64,000 bases of DNA from Pseudomonas sp. MF4836. Lineage in GTDB: Bacteria > Pseudomonadota > Gammaproteobacteria > Pseudomonadales > Pseudomonadaceae. The stretch's first letter is position 1. The number at the start of each line of letters is the position of its first letter. Location of the stretch: the NCBI RefSeq assembly GCF_002018875.1, contig NZ_MVOL01000020.1:1-64000 (forward strand). Reading direction: 5' to 3'. A program made the translations under genes and the position numbers. Below, piece by piece: positions 51,778 through 60,032 of the stretch. The notes under the pieces are model-generated. The model did no database searches and was not told the origin of the DNA. It was given only the letters and a program-made list of their open reading frames with translations.

Positions 51778-52557
51778 TTACTCACCGTAAACGTCGAACT
51801 TGAAGTACTTGTCCTGCACGGCCTTGTACTTGCCGTTGGCGCGCACTTCGGTAATCGCCGTGTTGAATTTTTCGGCCAGGGCGGTATCCCCCTTGCGCAC
51901 GGCAATGCCGGCGCCGCCACCGAAGTATTTCGGATCGTTGTACTCGGGACCGACGAAAGCGAAGCCCTTGCCGGCGTCGGTTTTCAGGAAACCGTCGTCG
52001 AGGTTGACCGAGTCGGCCAGCAGCGCGTCGATGCGGCCGGAGACCATGTCCAGGTTGGCTTCCTGCTGCGAGCCGTAGCGCACCAGGCTGATCCCGGCCG
52101 GGACCAGCACTTCGGTGGCGAAACGGTCGTGGGTACTGGCGCGCAGCACACCGACTTTCTTGCCCTTGAGCTCGGTCAGCGGGTCCTTGATCTCGATGCC
52201 CTGCTTCATCACGAAGCGTGCCGGGGTGTGGTAGTACTTGATGGTGAAGTCGACGTTTTTCTTGCGGTCGTCGGTAATGGTCATCGACGACAGGATGGCG
52301 TCGATTTTCTTGACCTTCAGCGCCGGGATCAGGCCGTCGAATTCCTGCTCGACCCACACACACTTGACCTGCATCTGCTCACACAGCGCATCGCCGATAT
52401 CCACGTCAAAACCGGTGAGCTTGCCGTCGGGGGTTTTCATCGAGAACGGTGGGTAGCCGGCTTCGATACCAATGCGAATCGGCTTGGCTTCATCGGCCAC
52501 GGCGCAGAGGGAAAACATCGACAGTGCCAGGGCACCGAAGAACGCAAACTTGTTCAT
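51778..52557 (-). CDS. Periplasmic basic-amino-acid binding protein (ABC transporter)
   Basis: This 259-residue precursor has a signal peptide ending AVADEA and the type 2 binding fold of the Lys/Arg/Orn group. It shows IRIGIEAGYPPFSMKTPDGK at the start, GFDVDIGDALCEQM, AILSSMTITDDRKKNVDFT and GKKVGVLRASTHDRFA. No permease or ATPase gene is adjacent, so it must share components encoded elsewhere. A perfect ArgR half-site lies 94 bases upstream, which fits arginine control. Confidence 0.92.
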   Translation of the reverse strand: MNKFAFFGALALSMFSLCAVADEAKPIRIGIEAGYPPFSMKTPDGKLTGFDVDIGDALCEQMQVKCVWVEQEFDGLIPALKVKKIDAILSSMTITDDRKKNVDFTIKYYHTPARFVMKQGIEIKDPLTELKGKKVGVLRASTHDRFATEVLVPAGISLVRYGSQQEANLDMVSGRIDALLADSVNLDDGFLKTDAGKGFAFVGPEYNDPKYFGGGAGIAVRKGDTALAEKFNTAITEVRANGKYKAVQDKYFKFDVYGE

Positions 52558-52650
52558 TTATAACTCCAAGGGTGGAGACTTTTATTGGCTGGGTTTCGAT
52601 TACGGAAAATCGAAGTGGCCAGCAGTCTAGAGGCGCCCCCGGGAAGCAAA

Positions 52651-52666
52651 TTGCGTTTATGCGACA
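52651..52666 (-). promoter_or_regulatory. ArgR half-site match
   Basis: On the minus strand TGTCGC, eight bases, then AA fits the Pseudomonas ArgR half-site TGTCGCN8AA exactly. It lies 94-109 bases upstream of the basic-amino-acid binding protein gene. A second half-site is not convincing. The rest of the 52558-52914 gap holds only the repeat at 52842 and likely promoter sequence. Confidence 0.5.
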
Positions 52667-52841
52667 AATATTTATGAAAAAGTCACGCGTGCCATTCCCC
52701 CCTGAAAGCCCCGCCCCAGAGCGGTGCAAAAGCCGGTAAAGCGCCCACCCGCCGTCCGGAATCCGACCCGGTGGTCGAATTGAAAACACCCCCTCCACAA
52801 ATCCTGTAACCCGCTGTGCTGGCCTTGAAATACGCGTTGCA

Positions 52842-52874
52842 CCTGTAGCCGCAGCCTGCGGCAGCGGCTACAGG
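52842..52874. repeat. Hairpin of the GTAGCCGC repeat type
   Basis: CCTGTAGCCGC and GCGGCTACAGG pair over 11 bp around an 11-base loop. It lies 40 bases after the rhodanese gene stop (minus strand) and probably ends its transcript. Confidence 0.75.
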
Positions 52875-52914
52875 AATCGGGGTGGGTCGATTGGCGTCGT
52901 TGGGGAGGCCAGGT

Positions 52915-53349
52915 TTAGCAGGCGCACTCGATCACGGTGGGTGCTGGGCGCTCGGTAGGTGCGCTCAGGTGGAACCCCTCATCCAGCCAGCCGGTGACGC
53001 CGCCGATCATTTCCTTGACCGGGTACTCCAGCGCCGCCAGTTTCACCGCGGCCTTGTTTGCGCCGTTACAGTGGGGCCCGGCGCAATAGACCACGAACAG
53101 CGTGTCCCGGGCGTAACCCGCCAGGCGCTCGGCGCTGATCTGCCGCCCGGGGATATTGATCGCCCCCGGCACATGCCCGCGCTCGAACGCCTGCGGGCCG
53201 CGCACGTCCAGCAACACAAAATCCAGCGCGCCCGCCTGCTGGCTGGCGTGCACATCGGAGCAGTCGGTTTCAAAGGTCAGGCGGTTGGAAAAATGCATCA
53301 GGGCAATAGCCGAGGGGGCGGCGGGAACATCACGGACCAGGCTGGTCAT
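52915..53349 (-). CDS. Rhodanese-like sulfurtransferase
   Basis: This 144-residue single-domain rhodanese has DFVLLDVRGPQAFERGHVPGAINIPGRQ and an active loop with the catalytic Cys in VYCAGPHCNGANKAA. It would transfer sulfur to cyanide or a thiol. GGAGAT precedes the ATG. It is divergent from the AraC-type regulator gene, which probably controls it. Confidence 0.9.
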   Translation of the reverse strand: MTSLVRDVPAAPSAIALMHFSNRLTFETDCSDVHASQQAGALDFVLLDVRGPQAFERGHVPGAINIPGRQISAERLAGYARDTLFVVYCAGPHCNGANKAAVKLAALEYPVKEMIGGVTGWLDEGFHLSAPTERPAPTVIECAC

Positions 53350-53452
53350 GGGGGCATCTCCGAAAGCGAATGGGGGTGAGAGAAAGACTTTATCCGCCAC
53401 GCCCGCGCCGCTACAGTGGCACACAAGACACTGACTGGTAACTTTCCGCCAA

Positions 53453-54427
53453 ATGCACGCCCACCCCGGTTTAGTCGCGATCCTGGCCTACGACGGCCTG
53501 TGCACCTTCGAGTTCGGCATTGCCGTGGAGATCTTCGGCCTGGCGCGCCCGGAGTTCGATTTCCCCTGGTATGAGCACCGCATCGTCGCCGTGGACCCAG
53601 GCCCCATGCGCGCCACCGGCGGGATCCAGGTGACGGCCGACGGCGGCATGGAGCTGCTGGAGCAGGCCCGCACCATCATCATTCCCGGCTGGCGCAGCCG
53701 CAGCGATCCCTTGCCTGGCCCCCTGATCGACGCCCTGCGCCGCGCCCACCAGCGTGGCGCACGGTTGCTGTCGATCTGCTCCGGGGTGTTTGCCCTCGCC
53801 GCCACCGGGCTGCTGGACGGCCGTGGCGCCACCACCCACTGGCGCTACACCGAGGAACTGGCGGCGCGCTTCCCGCTGATCGAGGTGGACCCGGATGTGC
53901 TCTACGTCGACGCCGGGCAGTTGATCACCTCGGCCGGCAGCGCCGCCGGGATCGACGCCTGCCTGCACCTGGTGGCCCGGGACTTCGGCACCCACGTTGC
54001 CAACTCGGTGGCGCGGCGCCTGGTGATGTCGCCGCAGCGCACCGGCGGCCAGGCCCAGTTCATTCCGGCGCCGGTCAGCCGTACGCCGCGCAGCGACCTG
54101 TCGAAAGTCATGCAGTGGGCGCGCGAACACCTGCATGAGCCACTGGAGGTGCGCGACCTGGCCCGCCAGGCGCTGATGAGCGAGCGCACATTCTTGCGGC
54201 GTTTCAGCGAAGCCACCGGTGCCTCGCCCAAGGCCTGGCTGCAACATGAGCGCCTGGCCCGGGCCCGGGAATTGCTGGAAAGCGGCAGCGAACACACCGA
54301 GCACATCGCCCTGCGCTGCGGTTATCGCTCGGTGGAGAGTTTTCGCGTGGCGTTTCGCAGCGTGGTGGGGGTGCCGCCCTCGGTGTACCGCGAGCGCTTT
54401 GGCCGGGGCGCCAAGACCCCGGTATGA
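53453..54427 (+). CDS. ftrA: GATase1-like/AraC regulator (FtrA type)
   Basis: This 324-residue regulator has an N-terminal DJ-1/PfpI-like domain (VAILAYDGLCTFEFGIAVEIFGL, LLSICSGVFALAATGLLDGR) and a C-terminal AraC double helix-turn-helix (LEVRDLARQALMSERTFLRRF, HIALRCGYRSVESFRVAFR). FtrA is linked to rhodanese genes in other Proteobacteria. Its divergent arrangement with the rhodanese gene fits. Confidence 0.88.
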   Translation: MHAHPGLVAILAYDGLCTFEFGIAVEIFGLARPEFDFPWYEHRIVAVDPGPMRATGGIQVTADGGMELLEQARTIIIPGWRSRSDPLPGPLIDALRRAHQRGARLLSICSGVFALAATGLLDGRGATTHWRYTEELAARFPLIEVDPDVLYVDAGQLITSAGSAAGIDACLHLVARDFGTHVANSVARRLVMSPQRTGGQAQFIPAPVSRTPRSDLSKVMQWAREHLHEPLEVRDLARQALMSERTFLRRFSEATGASPKAWLQHERLARARELLESGSEHTEHIALRCGYRSVESFRVAFRSVVGVPPSVYRERFGRGAKTPV

Positions 54428-54442
54428 AGCCGGCGGCGCCCG

Positions 54443-55204
54443 TCAGGCGTCCGGTTTGCGCAGCAGGTAGGTGTCCATGATCCAGCCATTGGCCTCCCGC
54501 GCCGCCTTGCGCACACGCTGGATTTCATCCGCCACGTCCTGTAACCGGCCGCTGATCAGAATCTCGTCCGCGGTGCCCAGGTAGGCGCCCCAGTAGATAT
54601 CCAGTTCGCGGTCCAGCACCTGGCGATAGGAGTCCTCGGCATCGAGCATCACCACCAGGCTGTCGGCGTCGCTCACCTGCCCCGCTGCCAGGCGACGCCC
54701 GGTGGTGATTTCCACGGAGCGACCGATACGGTTGAGCGGCACCTTATGCTGCGCGGCCAGGGCCTGGACGCTGGTGATACCCGGGATGACCTCGAACTCG
54801 AAGCGGCAGCGACCGCTGTCCAGAATCGCCTGCAGGATGCGAATGGTGCTGTCGTACAACGCCGGATCGCCCCAGGCCAGGAAGGCCCCGGTCTGGCCAT
54901 CGGCCAATTCCTCGTCGATCAGGCGTTCGAAGGTCGCCTGCTTGTCGCGGTTGAGGTCCTCGACGCTGGCCTGGTAATCGACATCGCCACGCAGCCGCTC
55001 CGGGCTTTGCGCCTGCACGAAACGGTAGCCCGGCTCAGTGATATAGCGCTCGCAGATCTCGCGGCGCAGGTCGATCAATGAGTCCTTGCTCGCCCCCTTG
55101 TCCATGAGGAAGAACACGTCGCTGCGGTTCAGCGCCTTGACCGCCTGCATCGTGATGTAGTCGGGGTTGCCGGCACCGATGCCGATGATCAGGAGGGTTT
55201 TCAT
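54443..55204 (-). CDS. cobF: Precorrin-6A synthase (deacetylating) CobF
   Basis: This 253-residue SAM-dependent methyltransferase of the tetrapyrrole methylase family has IIGIGAGNPDYITMQAVKALNRSD at the start, AFLAWGDPALYD and IPGITSVQALAAQHKVPLNRIG. CobF methylates precorrin-5 at C1 with loss of acetate in aerobic cobalamin synthesis. No other cob methylase gene is in the window. It is separated from the phosphatase gene by 59 bases. Confidence 0.94.
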   Translation of the reverse strand: MKTLLIIGIGAGNPDYITMQAVKALNRSDVFFLMDKGASKDSLIDLRREICERYITEPGYRFVQAQSPERLRGDVDYQASVEDLNRDKQATFERLIDEELADGQTGAFLAWGDPALYDSTIRILQAILDSGRCRFEFEVIPGITSVQALAAQHKVPLNRIGRSVEITTGRRLAAGQVSDADSLVVMLDAEDSYRQVLDRELDIYWGAYLGTADEILISGRLQDVADEIQRVRKAAREANGWIMDTYLLRKPDA

Positions 55205-55263
55205 GGGCGGTTCTCAATCTGTGGGCAGGAGCCCGGTATGGGGGGGCTTAGGGACCCGGCCAC

Positions 55264-55851
55264 TTATGGCCGGGCATCCAGGCGCAGGCGCCAGCGCCCG
55301 TTGAAGCGTAGTTCGAGGGCCGACAGCGGCTCGACATCAATGTGATTGAAGCTGGCCAGCGGGCATTGCATGACCTGCAGCAAGGCCGCGCGAATCAGCA
55401 GCGGATGGGTCACCGCCAGTACATGGCCGGGGCTCTGGCTCACACTGTCCAGCCAGGCCGCGACCCGCTCGCACAACTGCGCCACCGACTCACCGCCATG
55501 GGGCGCCGCCTGGGGGTCGGCCAGCCACGCCTGCAAGGCTTGCGGCTGGTGCTGCTGCAGGTGATCCAGCGCCACCCCCGCCCAATCACCCATGTCGCAG
55601 TCGCGCAAGGCACTGACGATCTGCGGCTCGGCACCATACAACCCGGCGCTCTGCCGCGCCCGCAACTCCGGGGCACTGAGCAGGCGCGGCGGACGCTTGA
55701 ACAGCGCCGCCCGCGAGCCGGCGAGTGCTTGCCAGTCAAGCTCCAGCGGCTCGTCCAGGGGGAAGCACGCGCGTTTCTGGGCGACGGTTCGGGCATGACA
55801 AATCAGGGTCAAGCGGGTGGCTTGCACGGGGCATTCTCGAAAAAGGGCCAT
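55264..55851 (-). CDS. Histidine phosphatase-like protein next to cobF
   Basis: This 195-residue protein resembles CobC/phosphoglycerate-mutase-like phosphatases. The usual Arg-His-Gly motif reads CHART (LICHARTVAQ): the leading Arg is replaced by Cys while the catalytic His is kept. Other active-site parts remain: DCDMGDW with the acidic residue, HGGESVAQLCERV and VTHPLLIRAALL. It may be alpha-ribazole phosphatase-like or a related cobalamin-locus protein with altered activity. The ribosome binding site is weak. A hairpin (55255-55274) has the stop codon in its loop. Confidence 0.78.
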   Translation of the reverse strand: MALFRECPVQATRLTLICHARTVAQKRACFPLDEPLELDWQALAGSRAALFKRPPRLLSAPELRARQSAGLYGAEPQIVSALRDCDMGDWAGVALDHLQQHQPQALQAWLADPQAAPHGGESVAQLCERVAAWLDSVSQSPGHVLAVTHPLLIRAALLQVMQCPLASFNHIDVEPLSALELRFNGRWRLRLDARP

Positions 55852-55993
55852 CGACGGCCTGGGCTGAGGTTGCGTTTGTAGCATGGCCGACGGGCAATTT
55901 CCCACTGCGTCGCCAACCCCGACCTAGGCGCCCTACCGGCCAGCGTCCGCACGCGGCCCGAGCCTGGCGGCAGCGGCTATAGGTGTGGTCAAT

Positions 55994-56098
55994 GTGGCGA
56001 GGGGGCTTGCTCCCACTGGACCGGCCGGCGCGCCGGTGCGCAGCAGTCCCATTTTTAGGGCCGCTTCGCGCCCCAGCGGGAGCAAGCTCCCTCGCCAC
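55994..56098. repeat. REPIN-like paired repeat
   Basis: GTGGCGAGGGGGCTTGCTCCC (left arm, 55994-56014) and GGGAGCAAGCTCCCTCGCCAC (right arm, 56078-56098) face each other as an imperfect inverted pair. The GC-rich middle includes CCGGCCGGCGCGCCGG. This fits REP doublets of fluorescent pseudomonads. A GTAGCCGC-type fragment lies just left at about 55955-55980. The rest of the 403-base gap (55852-56254) is AT-rich promoter sequence near 56180-56240. Confidence 0.75.
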
Positions 56099-56204
56099 AG
56101 GTACGGTGTTGGTTCTTAAGTGAACAGCATTACGCCCCCTTGCGGGGCATTTCACCCGCGTTGAAACTTTCGCTGGACATGTAGCGTAAATTACATAAAT
56201 ACTA

Positions 56205-56223
56205 ATTTCGCTCGATATGAAAT
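56205..56223 (+). promoter_or_regulatory. Candidate RpiR-type operator
   Basis: ATTTC and GAAAT, nine bases apart, lie 32-50 bases before the RpiR-type regulator gene in an AT-rich promoter stretch. Some RpiR regulators bind GAAA/TTTC inverted repeats. A GAAACTTTC palindrome is at 56163-56171. The match is short. Confidence 0.35.
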
Positions 56224-56254
56224 AAAAACAACACACGACATTCAAGGCGCTGCC

Positions 56255-57109
56255 ATGTCCTCGCTCAGAGAGCTGATCACCGACCCCGCACTGGAACTCA
56301 CCCCCGCCGAGCGCAAGGTGGTCCGGGCCCTGCTCGACCACTATCCGCGCAACGGCCTGGGGCCCATGTCGCGCCTGGCCGAGCATGCCGGGGTCAGCGA
56401 TCCGACCATCGTGCGCCTGGTGAAAAAGCTCGGGTTCGGCGGTTATGCCGAGTTCCAGGAAGCCCTGCTCAGCGACATGGATGACCGCCTGCGCTCGCCC
56501 AGCACCCTGTTGCAGCCGCGCTCGCACCTGCAACAGGACGACGCCTGGAATCACTACCTGAATGACAGCGCCCGGCGCCTGGTGGAGACCCAGGCGCTGA
56601 CCCAGCCCGAGGACATCCGCATCCTCCTGGAGTGGCTGCTCGACAGCCGGCACGCCGTGTACTGCTTCGGTGGCCGCTTCAGCAGCTTCCTCGCCGGCTA
56701 CCTGCTCAACCATCTGCGGCTGCTGCGCCCGGGCTGCTTCGCCCTGGAAGACAACGCGCACCTGCCCGACCGCCTGTACGACCTGCAACGCCAGGACATC
56801 GTGCTGCTGTTCGACTACCGCCGCTATCAGGCCCAGGCCCTGCGCGTGGCCAGCGCGGCCAAGGCGCGCTACGCCCGGGTGGTGCTGTTCACCGACATCT
56901 ACGCCTCGCCCCTGCGCGAACTGGCGGACCTGGTGATCAGCGCCCCGGTGGAGTCGGTCTCGGCCTTCGACACCCTGGTGCCGGCCCTGGCCCAGGTCGA
57001 AGCGCTGATCGCCAGCCTGACCTTGCGCGGCGACCATCTTGAAGATCGCCTGGAGGGTATCGACGCCCTGCGGGACAGCTTTGCCACCCACCTGCTGGAG
57101 GATCAGTAA
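56255..57109 (+). CDS. RpiR/MurR family transcriptional regulator
   Basis: This 284-residue regulator has an N-terminal HTH_6 domain (LTPAERKVVRALLDHYPRNGLG, LAEHAGVSDPTIVRLVKKLGFGGYAEFQ) and a C-terminal SIS-like domain (HAVYCFGGRFSSFLAGYLLNHL, FTDIYASPLRELADLVI). RpiR regulators sense sugar phosphates or related metabolites. It is the first gene of a five-gene unit and starts 2 bases before the next gene, so it is autoregulated with it. Confidence 0.9.
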   Translation: MSSLRELITDPALELTPAERKVVRALLDHYPRNGLGPMSRLAEHAGVSDPTIVRLVKKLGFGGYAEFQEALLSDMDDRLRSPSTLLQPRSHLQQDDAWNHYLNDSARRLVETQALTQPEDIRILLEWLLDSRHAVYCFGGRFSSFLAGYLLNHLRLLRPGCFALEDNAHLPDRLYDLQRQDIVLLFDYRRYQAQALRVASAAKARYARVVLFTDIYASPLRELADLVISAPVESVSAFDTLVPALAQVEALIASLTLRGDHLEDRLEGIDALRDSFATHLLEDQ

Positions 57110-57111
57110 GC

Positions 57112-57756
57112 ATGTTCAGCCTGCCCCATCGCTCGCCCCGCGACCTGCCCTTTGTCGCCGACCACACCGCCCTGCTGCTGGTGGATATGCAACGTGCCTG
57201 GCTCGAACCGCAGTTCGACCCGCACCTGCAGGACGCCGACGCGCAGTACTTCCTGCAACGGACACGGACCCAGGTGATCCCCAACCAGCAAAAGCTCCTG
57301 GCGGCCATGCGTGGCGCCCGGCAGAACGTGCTGCACACCCTGATCGAAAGCCTGACCGCCGACGGCCGCGACCGCTCCCTGGACCACAAGCTGTCGGACA
57401 TGCACCTGCCCAAGGGCAGCCCGCAGGCGGCGATCATCGATGAACTGGCGGCCGGGGAAAACGAAATCATCCTGCCCAAGACCTCGTCCGGGGTCTTCAA
57501 CTCCACCAATATCGACTACGTGCTGCGCAACCTGCAGACTCGGCACCTGATCATCGCCGGCATCGTCACCGACCAGTGCGTGGACATGGCCGTGCGCGAT
57601 GCCGCCGATCGCGGCTACCTGGTGACCCTGGTGGAAGACGCCTGCGCCACCTACTCCGAGGCGCGGCACCTGGCCTGCCTGAATGCGATCAAGGGTTATT
57701 GCTGGATCACCGACACCCGGACCGTGCTCGACCGCCTGCATGAGTTGGCGGCATGA
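57112..57756 (+). CDS. Isochorismatase-family cysteine hydrolase
   Basis: This 214-residue alpha/beta hydrolase has the Asp-Lys-Cys triad: D in TALLLVDMQRAW, K in ILPKTSSGVF and C in GIVTDQCVDMAV near residue 160. Family members hydrolyse amides or ureides, for example N-carbamoylsarcosine, ureidoacrylate and nicotinamide. It overlaps the ligase gene as ATGA, so it acts in the same pathway. Confidence 0.88.
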   Translation: MFSLPHRSPRDLPFVADHTALLLVDMQRAWLEPQFDPHLQDADAQYFLQRTRTQVIPNQQKLLAAMRGARQNVLHTLIESLTADGRDRSLDHKLSDMHLPKGSPQAAIIDELAAGENEIILPKTSSGVFNSTNIDYVLRNLQTRHLIIAGIVTDQCVDMAVRDAADRGYLVTLVEDACATYSEARHLACLNAIKGYCWITDTRTVLDRLHELAA

Positions 57757-59105
57757 GCCGGGGTAGCGGCGTGACGCCGCTGACCGCCGTGGCCATGACC
57801 AGCATCGTCACCACCGACCTGATCGGCGTGACCCGCGGGCGTTCCTTTCCCAGCGACGAGCTGGACAGCTACCAGGCCGCCGGCTGTGGCTGGGTTCCGG
57901 CCAACAGCGCCCTGACCCCGCAGGACCAGATTGCCGAGGCCAACCCCTGGGGCGCCTATGGCGACCTGCGGCTGATCCCGGACATGGCGAGCCGGGTCAG
58001 CGTCGCCAACGGCCCGGATCCCGAGGCCGCGCCCCTGGATTACCTCCACGCCGATATCTGCGAAACCGACGGCACGCCCTGGGCCGCCTGCCCGCGCACC
58101 CTGCTGCGCGAAGAGGTGGCGCGTTATCGCGACGACCTGAAACTGCAGATCACCGCCGCCTTCGAACACGAATTCAACCTGCAGGGCGCCCCCGCGCAAG
58201 CCGAGCAACTGGCGTTCTCCCTGGGCGCTCAGCGCCAGGGGGCGAACTTCGGCGGCTGGCTGCTCAGCGCCCTGCGCGCCGCCGGGGTCGAGCCGGAGAT
58301 GTTCCTCCCCGAATACGGCAAGCAACAGTACGAGATCACCTGCCGCCCGACCTCGGGCGTGGCCGCCGCCGACCGCGCGGTGAACGTGCGGGAGATCACC
58401 CGGGAAATCGCCCGGCAACTGGGGCAGCCGGTGAGCTTTTCACCCAAGGTGTCGCAGCATGCGGTGTGCAACGGCGTGCACCTGCATATCAGCCTGCAAG
58501 ACCTCGACGGCCGGCCGAAGCTCTACGACCCGCAGGCCGACAATGGCCTGTCGCAACTGGGCCGGCGCTGGGCCGCCGGGGTGCTCAAGTACCTGCCGGC
58601 GCTGTGCGCCTTTACCGCGCCGACACCGATCTCCTACCAGCGCCTGCAACCCCATCACTGGAGCGCCGCCTACGCCTGCCTCGGGCAACGCAACCGCGAA
58701 GCCTCGTTGCGTATCTGCCCGACCGTCAGCCTGGGCGGGAAGGACGTGGCGCCGCAGTACAACCTGGAGTTTCGCGCCCTGGACGCCACCGCCTCGCCGC
58801 ACCTGGCCATGGCCATGGTGCTGATCGCCGGGCGCCTGGGGATCCAGCAGGGGCTGGCCCTGCGCGCCACCACCGACGATGCGCCCGACACCCTGAGCCC
58901 GGCTCAGCTCAAGGAGCGCGGCATCGTCGCCCTGCCCGGCTCCCTGGCCCAGGCCCTGGAGCTGCTGGCCGCCAGCCCGGCGCTGACCCTGGCCGTGCCC
59001 AAGCCACTGCTCGACACTTACCTGGCGGTCAAGCACGAAGAACTGCGCCTGACCCAAGACCTCGACCCGGCCCAACTCTGTGAACACTATGCACGCCTCT
59101 ACTGA
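57753..59105 (+). CDS. Glutamine synthetase-like ligase
   Basis: This 450-residue member of the glutamine synthetase superfamily (GlnA3/PuuA-like branch) has the metal and glutamate binding segments AFEHEFNLQG, PEYGKQQYEITC, GVHLHISLQD and the ATP-binding NREASLRICPTV. It lacks the typical adenylylation loop. Members couple glutamate to amines or ethanolamine rather than to ammonia. The start overlaps the hydrolase stop and the end overlaps the amidohydrolase gene. Confidence 0.88.
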   Translation: MSRGSGVTPLTAVAMTSIVTTDLIGVTRGRSFPSDELDSYQAAGCGWVPANSALTPQDQIAEANPWGAYGDLRLIPDMASRVSVANGPDPEAAPLDYLHADICETDGTPWAACPRTLLREEVARYRDDLKLQITAAFEHEFNLQGAPAQAEQLAFSLGAQRQGANFGGWLLSALRAAGVEPEMFLPEYGKQQYEITCRPTSGVAAADRAVNVREITREIARQLGQPVSFSPKVSQHAVCNGVHLHISLQDLDGRPKLYDPQADNGLSQLGRRWAAGVLKYLPALCAFTAPTPISYQRLQPHHWSAAYACLGQRNREASLRICPTVSLGGKDVAPQYNLEFRALDATASPHLAMAMVLIAGRLGIQQGLALRATTDDAPDTLSPAQLKERGIVALPGSLAQALELLAASPALTLAVPKPLLDTYLAVKHEELRLTQDLDPAQLCEHYARLY

Positions 59106-59841
59106 AACCCCCGAGCTTGGCTACTACGACCGGCCGGCCTATGGCCTGCTGCGTGAAGCGTCCGAGCACCCGCTGATCCTGGTTTGCGAGCACGCCAGCC
59201 GCTATATCCCCGCACCGCTCAACGACCTGGGCCTGGACCCGGAAGCGGCGCAGCAGCACATCGCCTGGGACATCGGTGCCCTGGCGCTGGCCGAGAGCCT
59301 GTCCGAGGCCCTGGGCGCGACGCTGCTGACGGCCAATTACTCACGCCTGCTGATCGACCTCAATCGCCCGCTGCACGCCCCCGACAGCATCCCGCTCAAG
59401 AGCGAGATCTACCCGGTGCCGGGCAACCAGGCGCTGGATGAAGCCACCCGCGAATACCGGCGCCAGTGCCTGTTCCGGCCGTTTCACTCACGCCTGGCGA
59501 GCTTGATCGACGAGCGCCTGGCCGCCGGAAAAACGGTACGGGTGGTGGGCATCCACAGCTTCACCCCGGTGTACTTCGGCGAGCCGCGCCAACTGGAAAT
59601 CGGCGTGCTCTACGACCGCGCCCAGGCCTACGCCGAACGCCTGGTGGCCGGCCTGGGCCAACACCCGTTGCAGGTGGCGGGCAACCAGCCGTATCGGATC
59701 GAGGCCGGCAGCGACATGACGGTGCCGGTGCACGGCGACGGGCGCGGCCTGGACTCGGTGTTGATCGAGGTGCGCAACGACCTGCTGCGCACCCCGCAAG
59801 CGGTACGGCGCTGGAGCGATTACCTGGCGCCGCTGTTGTAG
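59089..59841 (+). CDS. N-formylglutamate amidohydrolase-like protein
   Basis: This hydrolase of about 250 residues belongs to the N-formylglutamate deformylase (FGase) family. It has LILVCEHASRYIPAPLNDLGL, HIAWDIGALALAESL, LLTANYSRLLIDLNRPL and VVGIHSFTPVYF. FGase removes formyl from N-formylglutamate in the Hut pathway, but no hut gene is near and the family is broader. ATG 59089 or GTG 59080 could start it; both overlap the ligase gene. Confidence 0.85.
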   Translation: MHASTETPELGYYDRPAYGLLREASEHPLILVCEHASRYIPAPLNDLGLDPEAAQQHIAWDIGALALAESLSEALGATLLTANYSRLLIDLNRPLHAPDSIPLKSEIYPVPGNQALDEATREYRRQCLFRPFHSRLASLIDERLAAGKTVRVVGIHSFTPVYFGEPRQLEIGVLYDRAQAYAERLVAGLGQHPLQVAGNQPYRIEAGSDMTVPVHGDGRGLDSVLIEVRNDLLRTPQAVRRWSDYLAPLL

Positions 59842-60032
59842 ACCCTGCTGTCGAATCACGCTGTCGCTGTTGCACCAACTGCTGTTTGCCGGACCGGTAG
59901 AACAATTACAAAAACCGCCGTGGTGTGTCTTTTAACCTGCCAGGTTCGAACACCGGGCCTTGTTCAACGTGCGCTCGCGCCACGTTGCGCGGGCCTGCAC
60001 CCCACTCAATGCCTGCTCAGGAGCACTGTGTC

